A stretch of DNA of 30,043 nucleotides from Clostridiales bacterium (lineage in GTDB: Bacteria > Bacillota > Clostridia > Oscillospirales > Acutalibacteraceae): the NCBI GenBank assembly GCA_012728445.1, contig JAAYFA010000315.1, forward strand, positions 1 through 30,043, read 5' to 3'. Numbering within the stretch: the stretch's first letter is position 1; each line of letters starts with the position of its first letter. The translations under genes were made by a program, and so were the position numbers. The notes under the pieces are model-generated. The model was not told the DNA's origin, ran no database searches, and was given only the letters and a program-made list of their open reading frames with translations. Positions 1-8,300 of the stretch are shown piece after piece.

Positions 1-552
1 AGCATCGGTAGATTTTGTTACGCAAAAGCCTTTGATTTTGCAACGGAGGTTTGCCGGCAACTGCTTGATGAGGGTCTACAGGTGAAATGGTACCTGATAG
101 GCTACGGTAGTGATGAGACGCTGATACGAAAAAAAATTAGAGACCTCTCTTTGGAGGCAAGTTTCATTATCCTTGGCAAAAAAACAAATCCCTATCCATA
201 TATCAAGGCTTGCGACATATATGTACAGCCATCACGCTATGAGGGCAAGTCGGTTACCGTGCGTGAAGCGCAAATGTTGGGCAAACCGGTAATTATCACG
301 AATTTCAAAACTGCAAAAAGTCAGGTAAAGGATGGCTTCGATGCCATTGTTTCACCTATGGATGTTCGGTCGGTCACTAACAATATTAGTCGCCTGTCTA
401 AAGATGAAGCTTTAAAGAACGCTCTTTCGGCGAACTGCAACGCTTCCGATTACAGCAACGCTGAGCAGCTGGAGCGGGTTTACAGCTTGATAGAGGATGT
501 TGAGAACAAAAACACAAAGAGTAAAAGAGTAAAAGGACAGTTTGAAGGATGA
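1..552 (+). CDS. Glycosyltransferase family 4 (group 1), 5'-truncated by the window edge
   Basis: The reading frame is open from base 1, so the gene starts upstream of the window; 183 C-terminal codons are visible. The first residues (SIGRFCYAKAFD) resemble the 'GRL..KGFD' stretch that opens the nucleotide-sugar-binding domain of GT4 enzymes. Further on come WYLIGYGSDE and YIKACDIYVQPSRYEGKSVTVREAQ. The latter holds the E-x7-E motif of retaining GT-B transferases (YEGKSVTVREA), followed by GKPVIITNF. The likely job is to transfer a sugar from a nucleotide donor to a lipid-linked polysaccharide repeat at the inner membrane face. Its stop overlaps the next gene as ATGA, showing translational coupling in a polysaccharide operon. 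Donor and acceptor sugars cannot be told from sequence. Confidence 0.85.
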   Translation, partial: SIGRFCYAKAFDFATEVCRQLLDEGLQVKWYLIGYGSDETLIRKKIRDLSLEASFIILGKKTNPYPYIKACDIYVQPSRYEGKSVTVREAQMLGKPVIITNFKTAKSQVKDGFDAIVSPMDVRSVTNNISRLSKDEALKNALSANCNASDYSNAEQLERVYSLIEDVENKNTKSKRVKGQFEG

Positions 553-1592
553 GTATTGATGTGTCTGTCATAGTTCCCGTTTACAACACGAATAAGTATT
601 TGGAAGAGTGCATTCAGTCTATCGCTACCCAAACAATCTTTGACCGAATGGAAATCATTTTAGTCGATGATGGCTCCACCGATAGTTCATCGAAGCTATG
701 CGACAGCTTCGCATTGACATATGAAAACATCACCGTCATTCACCAAAAAAACGCAGGGGTAAGCGCCGCACGAAATGCAGGCATAAGCAAGGCTGTCGGG
801 CGATACATAGGATTCGTGGATTCGGACGACTACATCTTTCCGGAAATGATGGAAAGGCTGCTTGAAAACGCTGAGAAAACAAATGCCGATATGAGCGTTT
901 GCAGGTTTGTGCATAGCCTTCCTGACGCAGATATTAACATTACCTACCCGTTTCCCGAAAACAAAGCTCTGAGCAGAGACTTCGTTCGGGGGACTATATA
1001 TGAATTTTTACTTAGATACGAGTCCTTTAACTCCTGCTGCAATAAGCTTTTCAAAACGCTCGCGATTAAGGATTCTAAGCTTCTCTTTATTGACGGAAGA
1101 AAAATTGGTGAGGATAGACGGTTTACCATCGACTTTCTTTCAAATTGCGGAGAGGTATGCTATACCTCTTATAGCGGCTATTATTACAGGCCGGTTGCCA
1201 CAAGCGCCATTCAAACGCCTCGAACTAACTATATGGATACGATCATTAATCAGCATTATGAGGACTTTACACTGTTTGAAACACTGGGAGTTGACAGGAA
1301 GACCATTGAGGAAAACAGCGGGCATAAACTGGTGGAACAGGCGCTTACCGCCGTGCATCTTTCCGAGAATAAATTAAAAGGCAAGCCGAGACAAACGGCT
1401 ATAAAAGCTATCCTTGAAAATAAAGAACTGCGCCGGTTTGTATTTGAAAATTGGAACAGCCTAAAGGCAGGGCGCTCACGATATGAAAAGCTTCTTATTC
1501 TAATGATTAAAACTAAGAGCGCTTTGGGCGTTCGAGCAGTGATGCTGGCTATGAAGGCGAAAAACAAATTGGTTAGGAGCAAAGCCCAATGA
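549..1592 (+). CDS. Glycosyltransferase family 2
   Basis: This 347-residue protein has a GT-A fold N-terminus. SVIVPVYNTNKYLEECIQSI (about residues 6-25) is the family 2 signature, EIILVDDGSTDSS (about 35-47) binds the nucleotide, and GRYIGFVDSDDY holds the DxD metal motif. It most likely adds one sugar to the growing exopolysaccharide repeat on its lipid carrier in the cytoplasm. No hydrophobic segment long enough for a membrane helix is obvious, so it is probably soluble or peripheral. The start overlaps the previous stop (ATGA) and the stop overlaps the next start (ATGA). The three genes are thus translated as one coupled unit. The sugar specificity is not visible. Confidence 0.92.
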   Translation: MSIDVSVIVPVYNTNKYLEECIQSIATQTIFDRMEIILVDDGSTDSSSKLCDSFALTYENITVIHQKNAGVSAARNAGISKAVGRYIGFVDSDDYIFPEMMERLLENAEKTNADMSVCRFVHSLPDADINITYPFPENKALSRDFVRGTIYEFLLRYESFNSCCNKLFKTLAIKDSKLLFIDGRKIGEDRRFTIDFLSNCGEVCYTSYSGYYYRPVATSAIQTPRTNYMDTIINQHYEDFTLFETLGVDRKTIEENSGHKLVEQALTAVHLSENKLKGKPRQTAIKAILENKELRRFVFENWNSLKAGRSRYEKLLILMIKTKSALGVRAVMLAMKAKNKLVRSKAQ

Positions 1593-2746
1593 ATGTGTTT
1601 CTATTCAACCATTCGGGCAGCCTAAACAGGGGCTGTGAAGCCATAGTCAGAGGAACAATGGCTATCCTGGATAAAGCCTTTGCGGGGAACGAATATGTCC
1701 TTTCCTCGTATGCCCCGCAGGAGGATGATGAGTTAAAAGATATTGTCAGGGTTGTTCCGTTTAAACCGAAGGAACTCAATGCGGCTGAGCATATAACGGC
1801 AGCACTAAAAATAAGGCTCGGTAAGGATGAACGCTATTCGATTATTCACAGCTATGCGGATTTTTTTGAAGCAGCGATGTCAGCGGATGTTTGTCTTTCT
1901 GTCGGAGGGGATACCTACTGCTATGGGGATAATTCGGTTATTAGGGTACTCACAAGTGAACTAAAGAAAAGAGGCAAGACGGTTGTCCTTTGGGGCGCTT
2001 CCATCGGCAAAGAGGATTTGGACTTCGAAAAGGAGAAAAACCTTGCCTGCTTTGACGCAATTTTTGTCAGAGAATCGCTAACGTTTGAACTGCTGAAAAA
2101 TAGAAATATCAATCCAAATGTTTTTCTCTTTCCCGACCCGGCCTTTACTCTTGAAAAAGAAGAACTCCCTTTGCCGGATGGCTGGGAGGAGAAGAATACC
2201 GTTGGCATAAATGTAAGCTCAATCGTTGTTGAACGGAATCCTAAACTAATCTTGATAGTGGCTGATTTAATTAAGCATATTTTGAAGAATACAGATATGT
2301 CTGTTGCTTTGGTACCTCATGTTACATCTGCAAACAATAACGATATGCCGGCACTAACTGCACTCCTGAATGAGATGAAATCAGAGGATATTAAGCGAGT
2401 CTTTATTTTGCCGGACGACCTTAATTCAGAACAATACAAAGGGTACATTGCAAGACTCAAATTTTTTATTGGTGCTCGAACTCACGCAACCATTGCGGCC
2501 TATACTTCTTTTGTCCCGACCATTGTGCTGGGTTACAGTATAAAATCGAGAGGAATAGCCAAGGATCTTTTTGGAGATGAGCTATTTGTTCTTAATGCCC
2601 AACGTTTGCACAGCGGCACCCAACTTATTGAATCATTTAATGCCTTGTGTGAGCAAGAGCATGAAATCAAGAAGACACTGGCAAACGAAATCCCCCAAAA
2701 AATCAGAGCTGCATATGAAGCCGGAGAAAAATTGAAAGAAATTTAG
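1589..2746 (+). CDS. Polysaccharide pyruvyl transferase family protein
   Basis: This 385-residue protein begins MNVFLFNHSGSLNRGCEAIVRG, the glycine-rich opening of the polysaccharide pyruvyl transferase family (CsaB/WcaK-like). Other family hallmarks are CLSVGGDTYCYG, VLWGASIGKEDL, AIFVRESLTFELL and the late FFIGARTHATIAAYTS block. Known members move pyruvate from phosphoenolpyruvate onto a sugar hydroxyl, giving a ketal that adds negative charge to a surface polymer. Its place directly behind two glycosyltransferases, with ATGA overlap, supports a role in decorating the repeat unit. It ends in TAG. A role other than pyruvylation is possible, since the family is functionally mixed. Confidence 0.82.
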   Translation: MNVFLFNHSGSLNRGCEAIVRGTMAILDKAFAGNEYVLSSYAPQEDDELKDIVRVVPFKPKELNAAEHITAALKIRLGKDERYSIIHSYADFFEAAMSADVCLSVGGDTYCYGDNSVIRVLTSELKKRGKTVVLWGASIGKEDLDFEKEKNLACFDAIFVRESLTFELLKNRNINPNVFLFPDPAFTLEKEELPLPDGWEEKNTVGINVSSIVVERNPKLILIVADLIKHILKNTDMSVALVPHVTSANNNDMPALTALLNEMKSEDIKRVFILPDDLNSEQYKGYIARLKFFIGARTHATIAAYTSFVPTIVLGYSIKSRGIAKDLFGDELFVLNAQRLHSGTQLIESFNALCEQEHEIKKTLANEIPQKIRAAYEAGEKLKEI

Positions 2747-2834
2747 AACCCTTGTTTTAGTTGACTTGAAATCAAAAACAAATTGAAGAAGAGCGTACTG
2801 CATTATTATTCTTACATAGAAACGGAGGCGACAA

Positions 2835-4043
2835 GTGAAAACGCTGCTGACAGTATCATTAGTTCTTTTGGCTGCTGTGCTTGTTTTATTGCTTGCGGAT
2901 ATAATCCCTATGCTCCGACGATGGCTTTCTCGTATACATATCGGTCAATGGGAAGACGAAGAAGAATGGAAAACTAAGGTAGAAAAGTCATTGCTAAAAC
3001 AATTAAGACATGCGCCGTCAGTACCTGTTAGCGATAATACAAGGCTGACATTTATCGAAAGGCTGCGGGGTACCTATACAAGTAAAAACATACAAAGCTG
3101 GCAAGAGGCAGCGTTGCTGTTAGGTGCTAACGAAATGCACAAGCAGAAGGCTGTTGATGGACAGATTAAGGAATTTATAGGCAGAAGAATAAACCCTGTA
3201 AGCGGGGAGTGGCAAGACTGCCATGAAAAGGTTGATACGGCGATGTTGGCATTCGCAATTTTGTCATCTCCCGTTTCCGATAAACAAAAGATAAAGCCAG
3301 CAATGGATTCAACAGCAAAAATGCTGCTTGACCTAGCCGAAAGATACGCAACCATACCCTATAACAATAGTGTGCCGAATGTAAGATTTGTTGATACGGT
3401 TGGCATGATTTGCCCTTTTTTGTTCAAGTACGGATTGGCATACGACTGTGAGAGGGCTATTGAAACGGCAAAGAGGCAAATAACGGAATCTATAGACTGG
3501 GGGATTCATCCGGTACAAAAGCTTCCTGCGCATTGCTTTAATGTTCATTCACGAGCGCCTCTTGGGATTTATGGTTGGGGAAGAGGTGGTGGTTGGATAG
3601 CCATTGGTCTAATGGACTCTTATTTATCTCTTTTGACTGCAAAGAACTCTAATGCTATGAATACAAACAACCATAACGAATTGAAAGACTATCTTATGGA
3701 GCAAATGACCTCTGTGGCCTGGGCTCTTATTCGTGTGCAAATGGATAACGGAGCTTGGGGCAGGCAGATTTTTATAAATGAAGCAGGTGAATCCTCGGCA
3801 ACGGCGATGATTGCGTGGTTTATGGGCAGGATGTGTTATTTAACTGACAATGAACAGTATAAAGAGTCAGCAGATATGGCAAAAAACTTTCTTTTAGAAA
3901 GCACGAGGCGCAACGGCACGGTGGATTTTGCACAAGGCGATACTAAAGGGATAGGTTTCTACTCCACAAAACTCGACGCAATGCCTGCCGCACAAGGGTT
4001 TACGGTCAGGTGCTTCTTGGGCCGAGAGAATGATGGCCGTTGA
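2835..4043 (+). CDS. Membrane-anchored GH88/GH105-like (alpha/alpha)6-barrel protein
   Basis: The protein has 402 residues from GTG 2835, set by AACGGAGG at 2821-2828. Residues 4-25 form one strongly hydrophobic helix followed by RRW, which reads as an uncleaved signal anchor. The rest looks like an alpha/alpha-barrel glycosidase of the unsaturated glucuronyl/rhamnogalacturonyl hydrolase type. Features are WQEAALLLGA, VDTAMLAFAIL, RFVDTVGMICPFLFKYG (Asp187 is a candidate catalytic residue) and the typical GIYGWGRGGGWIAIGL (about 244-259). NGAWGRQIFINEAGESSATAMIAW follows. In a polysaccharide locus it could trim or edit the polymer at the membrane. The family assignment rests on motif memory, so exact activity is uncertain. 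An 88-bp gap separates it from the upstream gene. Confidence 0.65.
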   Translation: MKTLLTVSLVLLAAVLVLLLADIIPMLRRWLSRIHIGQWEDEEEWKTKVEKSLLKQLRHAPSVPVSDNTRLTFIERLRGTYTSKNIQSWQEAALLLGANEMHKQKAVDGQIKEFIGRRINPVSGEWQDCHEKVDTAMLAFAILSSPVSDKQKIKPAMDSTAKMLLDLAERYATIPYNNSVPNVRFVDTVGMICPFLFKYGLAYDCERAIETAKRQITESIDWGIHPVQKLPAHCFNVHSRAPLGIYGWGRGGGWIAIGLMDSYLSLLTAKNSNAMNTNNHNELKDYLMEQMTSVAWALIRVQMDNGAWGRQIFINEAGESSATAMIAWFMGRMCYLTDNEQYKESADMAKNFLLESTRRNGTVDFAQGDTKGIGFYSTKLDAMPAAQGFTVRCFLGRENDGR

Positions 4044-4131
4044 TTACCGGGCACCTTGTATACGTCGTGAATGACGACAATCCTTTCAGTCTCATAAAAT
4101 CAAAACAGCAAATCAATCAAAGTAAATTCGA

Positions 4132-4160
4132 TTGACGAAAAGTGCTCAAAGTGATATGAT
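4132..4160 (+). promoter_or_regulatory. Sigma-A-type promoter upstream of cpsB
   Basis: TTGACG at 4132-4137 and TATGAT at 4155-4160 are separated by exactly 17 bp; each hexamer matches the consensus at five of six positions. It lies about 80 bp before the cpsB start, in a 196-bp intergenic stretch (4044-4239) with no other gene. It probably drives cpsB and the two kinase genes as a unit separate from the glycosyltransferases. A weak hairpin (GTCGT/ACGAC around 4064-4078) sits upstream but lacks a T tract. Confidence 0.7.
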
Positions 4161-4239
4161 AACTGGTATTCTAGCGACAGAATATTATTTTCTCGAAATA
4201 TCGGTATTCTAAAGATTGAACAAGGGCGGTACATTTTTA

Positions 4240-5001
4240 ATGACAGATATTCATTGTCATATTCTGCATGGAATTGATGACGGACCACGAGATATTGACA
4301 CCGCCCTCAGACTGTGTATGTTGGCCATGGAAAATGGAATAGATACCATTGTTGCCACGCCGGATTTGACGACGCTCGGTGAGATTGAAGCGTTTGTTGA
4401 TTTTAGAAACAATCGTCTGGAAGAACTTCGCTACGAGATAAAACGAAGAGAAATGCTGATCGATATCTATGCGGGAGCAGAGGTTTATGCGAGCGAAGAG
4501 CTTTTCTACCCGTTATCTTTGGAAAAAGCCACGATTAACGGTAGCCGTTATATTCTTGTAGAATTTGACTTTATGGGGTTGAGTTTTTCGTCCGTACTCA
4601 GGTATATAGAAGAAATACGCAGAAGAGATTTGGTGCCAATCATTGCTCACCCCGAAAGATATTCATTCCTTCAGGTTCAGTACGACAGGGTGAATTTTTT
4701 GATGGATATGGGTGCTCTTTTTCAAATCAATGCCGGCAGTCTCGCAAGTATGTGCGGGAGGGAAGAGTTCAACCTCGCCTATGAGATGGTACTGAAAAAT
4801 GCGGCGTCGTTTATTGGGTCAGACGCGCATTCGTTGCGTAACAGACCCAACGATATGTTAAAGATGATAAGAGATTTTCCGCCGAACATCAGCCGAAAAG
4901 CGCTTGACAGGATGCTGAACATCAACCCCCAAGAGGTTATTAGGAATGAGACTGTTAAGCGATCCCTTGACAGTGGGCTGCTGAAAAAAAGAAGATATTA
5001 A
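4240..5001 (+). CDS. cpsB: CpsB/CapC-family tyrosine-protein phosphatase (PHP fold)
   Basis: The protein has 253 residues from ATG 4240. An upstream in-frame TTG at 4216 would add MNKGGTFL, but the AAGGGCGG before 4240 and the family start (MTDIHCHI) favour the ATG. The family signature DIHCHILHGIDDGPRD opens the protein (metal ligands His5, His7). GAEVY, IAHPERY and GSDAHS supply further metal ligands of the PHP site. Known members are manganese-dependent phosphatases that dephosphorylate the BY-kinase and control capsule output, and the next two genes encode such kinases. Odd point: after IVATP the residue is Asp42, where the family normally has His (TPH). The 'ILPG' of the signature is also 'ILHG'. 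Confidence 0.92.
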   Translation: MTDIHCHILHGIDDGPRDIDTALRLCMLAMENGIDTIVATPDLTTLGEIEAFVDFRNNRLEELRYEIKRREMLIDIYAGAEVYASEELFYPLSLEKATINGSRYILVEFDFMGLSFSSVLRYIEEIRRRDLVPIIAHPERYSFLQVQYDRVNFLMDMGALFQINAGSLASMCGREEFNLAYEMVLKNAASFIGSDAHSLRNRPNDMLKMIRDFPPNISRKALDRMLNINPQEVIRNETVKRSLDSGLLKKRRY

Positions 5002-5052
5002 CTTACTTGTGCTGTTTAGGTGAACAATCAAAAAGAAAGATCCGGGTGTACC

Positions 5053-6573
5053 ATGAAAGAAAAAACGGAAACTGCTTACGATATGTATGGTGATGATTCT
5101 GCAATAGACCTTGGCAGAATCGGTGCGGCATTGCTAAATAAACTTTGGTTGATTATTCTGGTTGGCGTGCTGACGTCCACCGTTACATTTTTTTACGCAA
5201 AAGCTACTCACGTCGACAATTATGTTTCAAGCACAACGCTCGCTTTTACTACCACCAGCCGGATTATCGAAAAGGATGAGGACGGCAATGAGATCGATAG
5301 ATTAACCGAAAAAAAACCTTACACAGGGAAGGATGTCGAAAGATACCAGTTTTTGCTCACAAGCGACGTTATGGTTCAAAAGATTTTCGATGCTTTGGGT
5401 GGGGGGTACACTAAGCTCGAGATCGAAAAGTCGCTGGCCGTAAGCAGTTCCCCTATTACGGGTATTTTTATAATCAATGTTACGAGCATTGACGAAGGGT
5501 TTTGCAGGCAAGCTATCGATTATATAATATCAATCTTTCCCGACTATTTGAAGAGCTTTGACACAAGTCTTGGCATTGATGTAATCAAGTATCCAAAGTC
5601 ACCGAGCGTTTCTAACGAAAGCAAGGCAGGAGAAAAAGCTGTTTACGGTTTTATTACAGGCGCGGCGCTGATTATTTTTATTATTTTGGCAACCGAGGTT
5701 TTAAGCGAAACGGTGAAGGAAATAGAAGATATCAGGAGCAAGACAAACATTAAATTCCTGGGCTCAATTCCTGCCGTTGAGGGCGATAAGAAACGCGGGC
5801 GCCATAAAAAACAAACCGGATTGATACTGGCAGACGAAAACAAAGTTAGTTTTTCATTTGTAGAAAGTTTTAAGGCGATAAGAACGAAAGTTGAAGGCAT
5901 TGCTGCCGAAAAGGCATACAAGCTTTTCGTAATAACAAGCACGTTCGAAAACGAGGGTAAAACGACAGTGGCAATAAACCTTGCCTGTGCGCTTGCGCAA
6001 AAGGGGAAGTCTGTGTTGCTCGTCGACTGCGACTTACGCAAACCTTCGATTATGCGCACAGCCGGGATGAAAGATGACGAAAAAAACGGTTTGATACAAA
6101 TCATTAAAGGCGATTCCACCTATAGGGAGGCCATAAGATTTGCGAAGCCCCTCGGTATATCTATTCTGCCAAGTGGCGGTGTATCTTCAAAATCAACGGA
6201 GGTATTGGATGCAGATGTCGTTAAGGACGTGTTCAGAAAGGCTACGGCTGAGTTCGATTTTGTGATTATCGATACTCCCCCCGCACATGTCGTCGCAGAC
6301 TGCCTTGTTGTGGCGCCTCTTGCGGATGCGCTGATTTACACAATAAAGAGAGACTATGCGAAAATCAGCGAAATCAACGAAACACTGGAAGAAATCGCGT
6401 CGGCGGACATTGATATTGTCGGTTCAATCTTAACCATGAGCAATCAAGAAGGCTCAGGGAAATACTTTTCCCGGCGAGGCGGACTTTATTATTACTACCG
6501 ACACCGTAAGGGCTACTATAAAGGGAATTATGCTTACGGTTATGAACCAAGCGATGTCAAAAAGCAGCCATAA
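5053..6573 (+). CDS. Fused Wzz-type chain-length regulator and BY-kinase (CpsC-CpsD type), copy 1
   Basis: The protein has 506 residues from ATG 5053. A GTG at 5020 in the same frame would add 11 residues but has AGG touching the start, so ATG is preferred. The order is N-terminal Wzz region, membrane helix (about 30-49), extracellular loop, second helix (about 197-216) and cytoplasmic kinase. The kinase has Walker A STFENEGKTT (about 296-305), Walker A' SVLLVDCDLRKP (about 320-331) and Walker B FVIIDTPPA. A C-terminal tyrosine cluster (nine Tyr between about 479 and 497) supplies the autophosphorylation sites. It should control polymer length and export, opposed by the CpsB upstream. In streptococci the two halves are separate proteins; here they are one chain. 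Confidence 0.92.
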   Translation: MKEKTETAYDMYGDDSAIDLGRIGAALLNKLWLIILVGVLTSTVTFFYAKATHVDNYVSSTTLAFTTTSRIIEKDEDGNEIDRLTEKKPYTGKDVERYQFLLTSDVMVQKIFDALGGGYTKLEIEKSLAVSSSPITGIFIINVTSIDEGFCRQAIDYIISIFPDYLKSFDTSLGIDVIKYPKSPSVSNESKAGEKAVYGFITGAALIIFIILATEVLSETVKEIEDIRSKTNIKFLGSIPAVEGDKKRGRHKKQTGLILADENKVSFSFVESFKAIRTKVEGIAAEKAYKLFVITSTFENEGKTTVAINLACALAQKGKSVLLVDCDLRKPSIMRTAGMKDDEKNGLIQIIKGDSTYREAIRFAKPLGISILPSGGVSSKSTEVLDADVVKDVFRKATAEFDFVIIDTPPAHVVADCLVVAPLADALIYTIKRDYAKISEINETLEEIASADIDIVGSILTMSNQEGSGKYFSRRGGLYYYYRHRKGYYKGNYAYGYEPSDVKKQP

Positions 6574-6684
6574 GTGAAAAGTTCTCATCATACTTATCTT
6601 AAACCTTTGGTGCGGTTGACTGCGAAAAAGATGCAGGACCTTTCACTCGACCGTTATTACATCCTATATTAAGGAGACACAATC

Positions 6685-8217
6685 TTGGAACAAAAAACGG
6701 AAAAAAATAGGATTGAAGAAAGCTTTTCCTCGGCATTCCTTGTTCGATTTACCGGTGTGGTTTTCAAAAAGCTGTGGATTTTAGCCGCTGTGGCGTTGAT
6801 TTTCGCTACTTGCTTTTACCTTGTCACAAAGGTGCTTTATGTTGAGGAGTATCGGTCTAAAACTGTTATCGCTGTCACCCAAACCACATATATTACAGGG
6901 TTTGATAAGGATGGTAATGAAATCAAGGTTGTTTCAAAACAAAATATTTATGATGAGAATGACGCAAACAAGTACCAGATGCTTTTAAAAAGCGACCATA
7001 TTACCGGCAAAATAAGCAAAGCACTTGTCGGCCAATACACGCGGCAAGAGATTGCCCAATCGTTGTTGCTTACGAAAGCACAAACATCAGGTATATTTAC
7101 CGTTGTGGTTGCCAACGAAAATGATCACTTTTGCAAGGAAGCAATCAATGTTATTAAAGTAGAGTTCCCGGAATATCTCAAAAGCTTTGACCCGAGTCTT
7201 GGCGTTGTTGTTATTAATGATCCGCAAAAACCTGTAATAAGCAATAAATACGAATCAGCAAAAATGGGTCTACTGGGCTTCTTTATAGGCGCCTTACTTG
7301 TTGTACTAATATTATACATATCCGAGGTGGTCAGAGACACCATTAAAACAGCTGAAGATGTCCGTTACAGGCTGAACATCAAGGTTCTGGGCACAATGCC
7401 TACAATCGAGCATTACAGGCGTTTGTTTAGTAACAAAAAGCTCATGCGCTGTCCTATCTTGACCAACGAAAACAAGGTAAGCTTTTCCTTTATCGAAAGT
7501 TTTAAAGCAATCAGAACTAAAATTGAAAACAGTGTAGATGGCAGCGGTAACAAAGTGTTTGCGGTAACGAGCACCTTTGAAAACGAAGGCAAGACGACTG
7601 TAGCGGTCAATTTAGCGAGCGTTCTGTCGCAGAAGGGCAAATCTGTTCTCATCATCGACTGTGATCTGCGCAAGCCTTCGGTTATGCGTATGGTGGGCAT
7701 AAGGGAAGACGGTAAGAACGGCGTGATCCAGGTTGTGAAGAAGGAAGCGGCATGTGCCGACTCGATAAAATATGTGAAGCCTCTCGGGTTTTTTGTTTTA
7801 CCCAGCGGAGGGACAACCAATAAGTCGACCGAGATTGTCGGCGCTGCCGAGTTTAAGGGAATGCTTGAGCGGGTTCGTAAAGAATTTGATTATGTCATTC
7901 TCGACACACCGCCCGCACATGTTGTCTCGGACTGCCTTGTTCTTGCCCCGCTTGTCGACTCACTGATTTTTACCATTCGGGCCGATTACGCCAGAACCAA
8001 GGACATCATCCTTACCATTGAGGAACTTGAAACGACTAATGTGGACATTGTCGGTTCGGTCCTGACCATGGTAGATGAAAAGGACTCGAACAGTTATTTT
8101 TCGGGCTGGGGAGGTTCGGATTATTACCGCAGACGCAAGGGGTATTACAGCGGCTATTATAAAGCCGAAACGAGAGGTTTAAGTGAATCGGAGAAGATGG
8201 AAACCGGGCATGAGTAA
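6685..8217 (+). CDS. Fused Wzz-type chain-length regulator and BY-kinase, copy 2
   Basis: The protein has 510 residues and starts at TTG 6685 with AAGGAG at 6671-6676 (8-nt spacing). It has the same architecture as the preceding gene: helix near residues 30-50, loop, second helix MGLLGFFIGALLVVLILYIS, then kinase. The kinase has Walker A STFENEGKTT, Walker A' SVLIIDCDLRKP, Walker B YVILDTPPAHVVSDC and a C-terminal Tyr-rich stretch (DYYRRRKGYYSGYYKAE). Blocks such as SFKAIRT, DCDLRKPS and NENEGKTT-like motifs are nearly identical to copy 1, so the two arose by tandem duplication. The loops differ clearly (for example ITGFDKDGNEIKVVSK against IIEKDEDGNEIDRLTE), so the duplication is not recent. 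The 111-bp gap shows no convincing promoter, so co-transcription is likely. Confidence 0.91.
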   Translation: MEQKTEKNRIEESFSSAFLVRFTGVVFKKLWILAAVALIFATCFYLVTKVLYVEEYRSKTVIAVTQTTYITGFDKDGNEIKVVSKQNIYDENDANKYQMLLKSDHITGKISKALVGQYTRQEIAQSLLLTKAQTSGIFTVVVANENDHFCKEAINVIKVEFPEYLKSFDPSLGVVVINDPQKPVISNKYESAKMGLLGFFIGALLVVLILYISEVVRDTIKTAEDVRYRLNIKVLGTMPTIEHYRRLFSNKKLMRCPILTNENKVSFSFIESFKAIRTKIENSVDGSGNKVFAVTSTFENEGKTTVAVNLASVLSQKGKSVLIIDCDLRKPSVMRMVGIREDGKNGVIQVVKKEAACADSIKYVKPLGFFVLPSGGTTNKSTEIVGAAEFKGMLERVRKEFDYVILDTPPAHVVSDCLVLAPLVDSLIFTIRADYARTKDIILTIEELETTNVDIVGSVLTMVDEKDSNSYFSGWGGSDYYRRRKGYYSGYYKAETRGLSESEKMETGHE

Positions 8218-8255
8218 CGAATCGCCGACTTTTACTTTAATGAATGATGATGTGA

Positions 8256-8276
8256 AAAGAGTCTGCAAGACTTTTT
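8256..8276 (+). terminator. Weak terminator-like hairpin after the kinase genes
   Basis: AAAGAGTCT (8256-8264) pairs with AGACTTTTT (8268-8276) around a GCA loop, nine pairs including one G-T wobble. Five T residues lie in the descending arm. It sits between the second kinase gene and the NYN gene, just ahead of that gene's ribosome binding site. The low GC content and short tail make termination partial at best. Confidence 0.3.
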
Positions 8277-8300
8277 CTCAAATGTTTGGAGGACATGAAA

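Noticed and set aside
2783..2977. A 64-codon frame overlapping the start of the GH88/105-like gene
   Set aside because: It overlaps the better supported gene in another frame, and the ribosome binding site there fits GTG 2835 instead.
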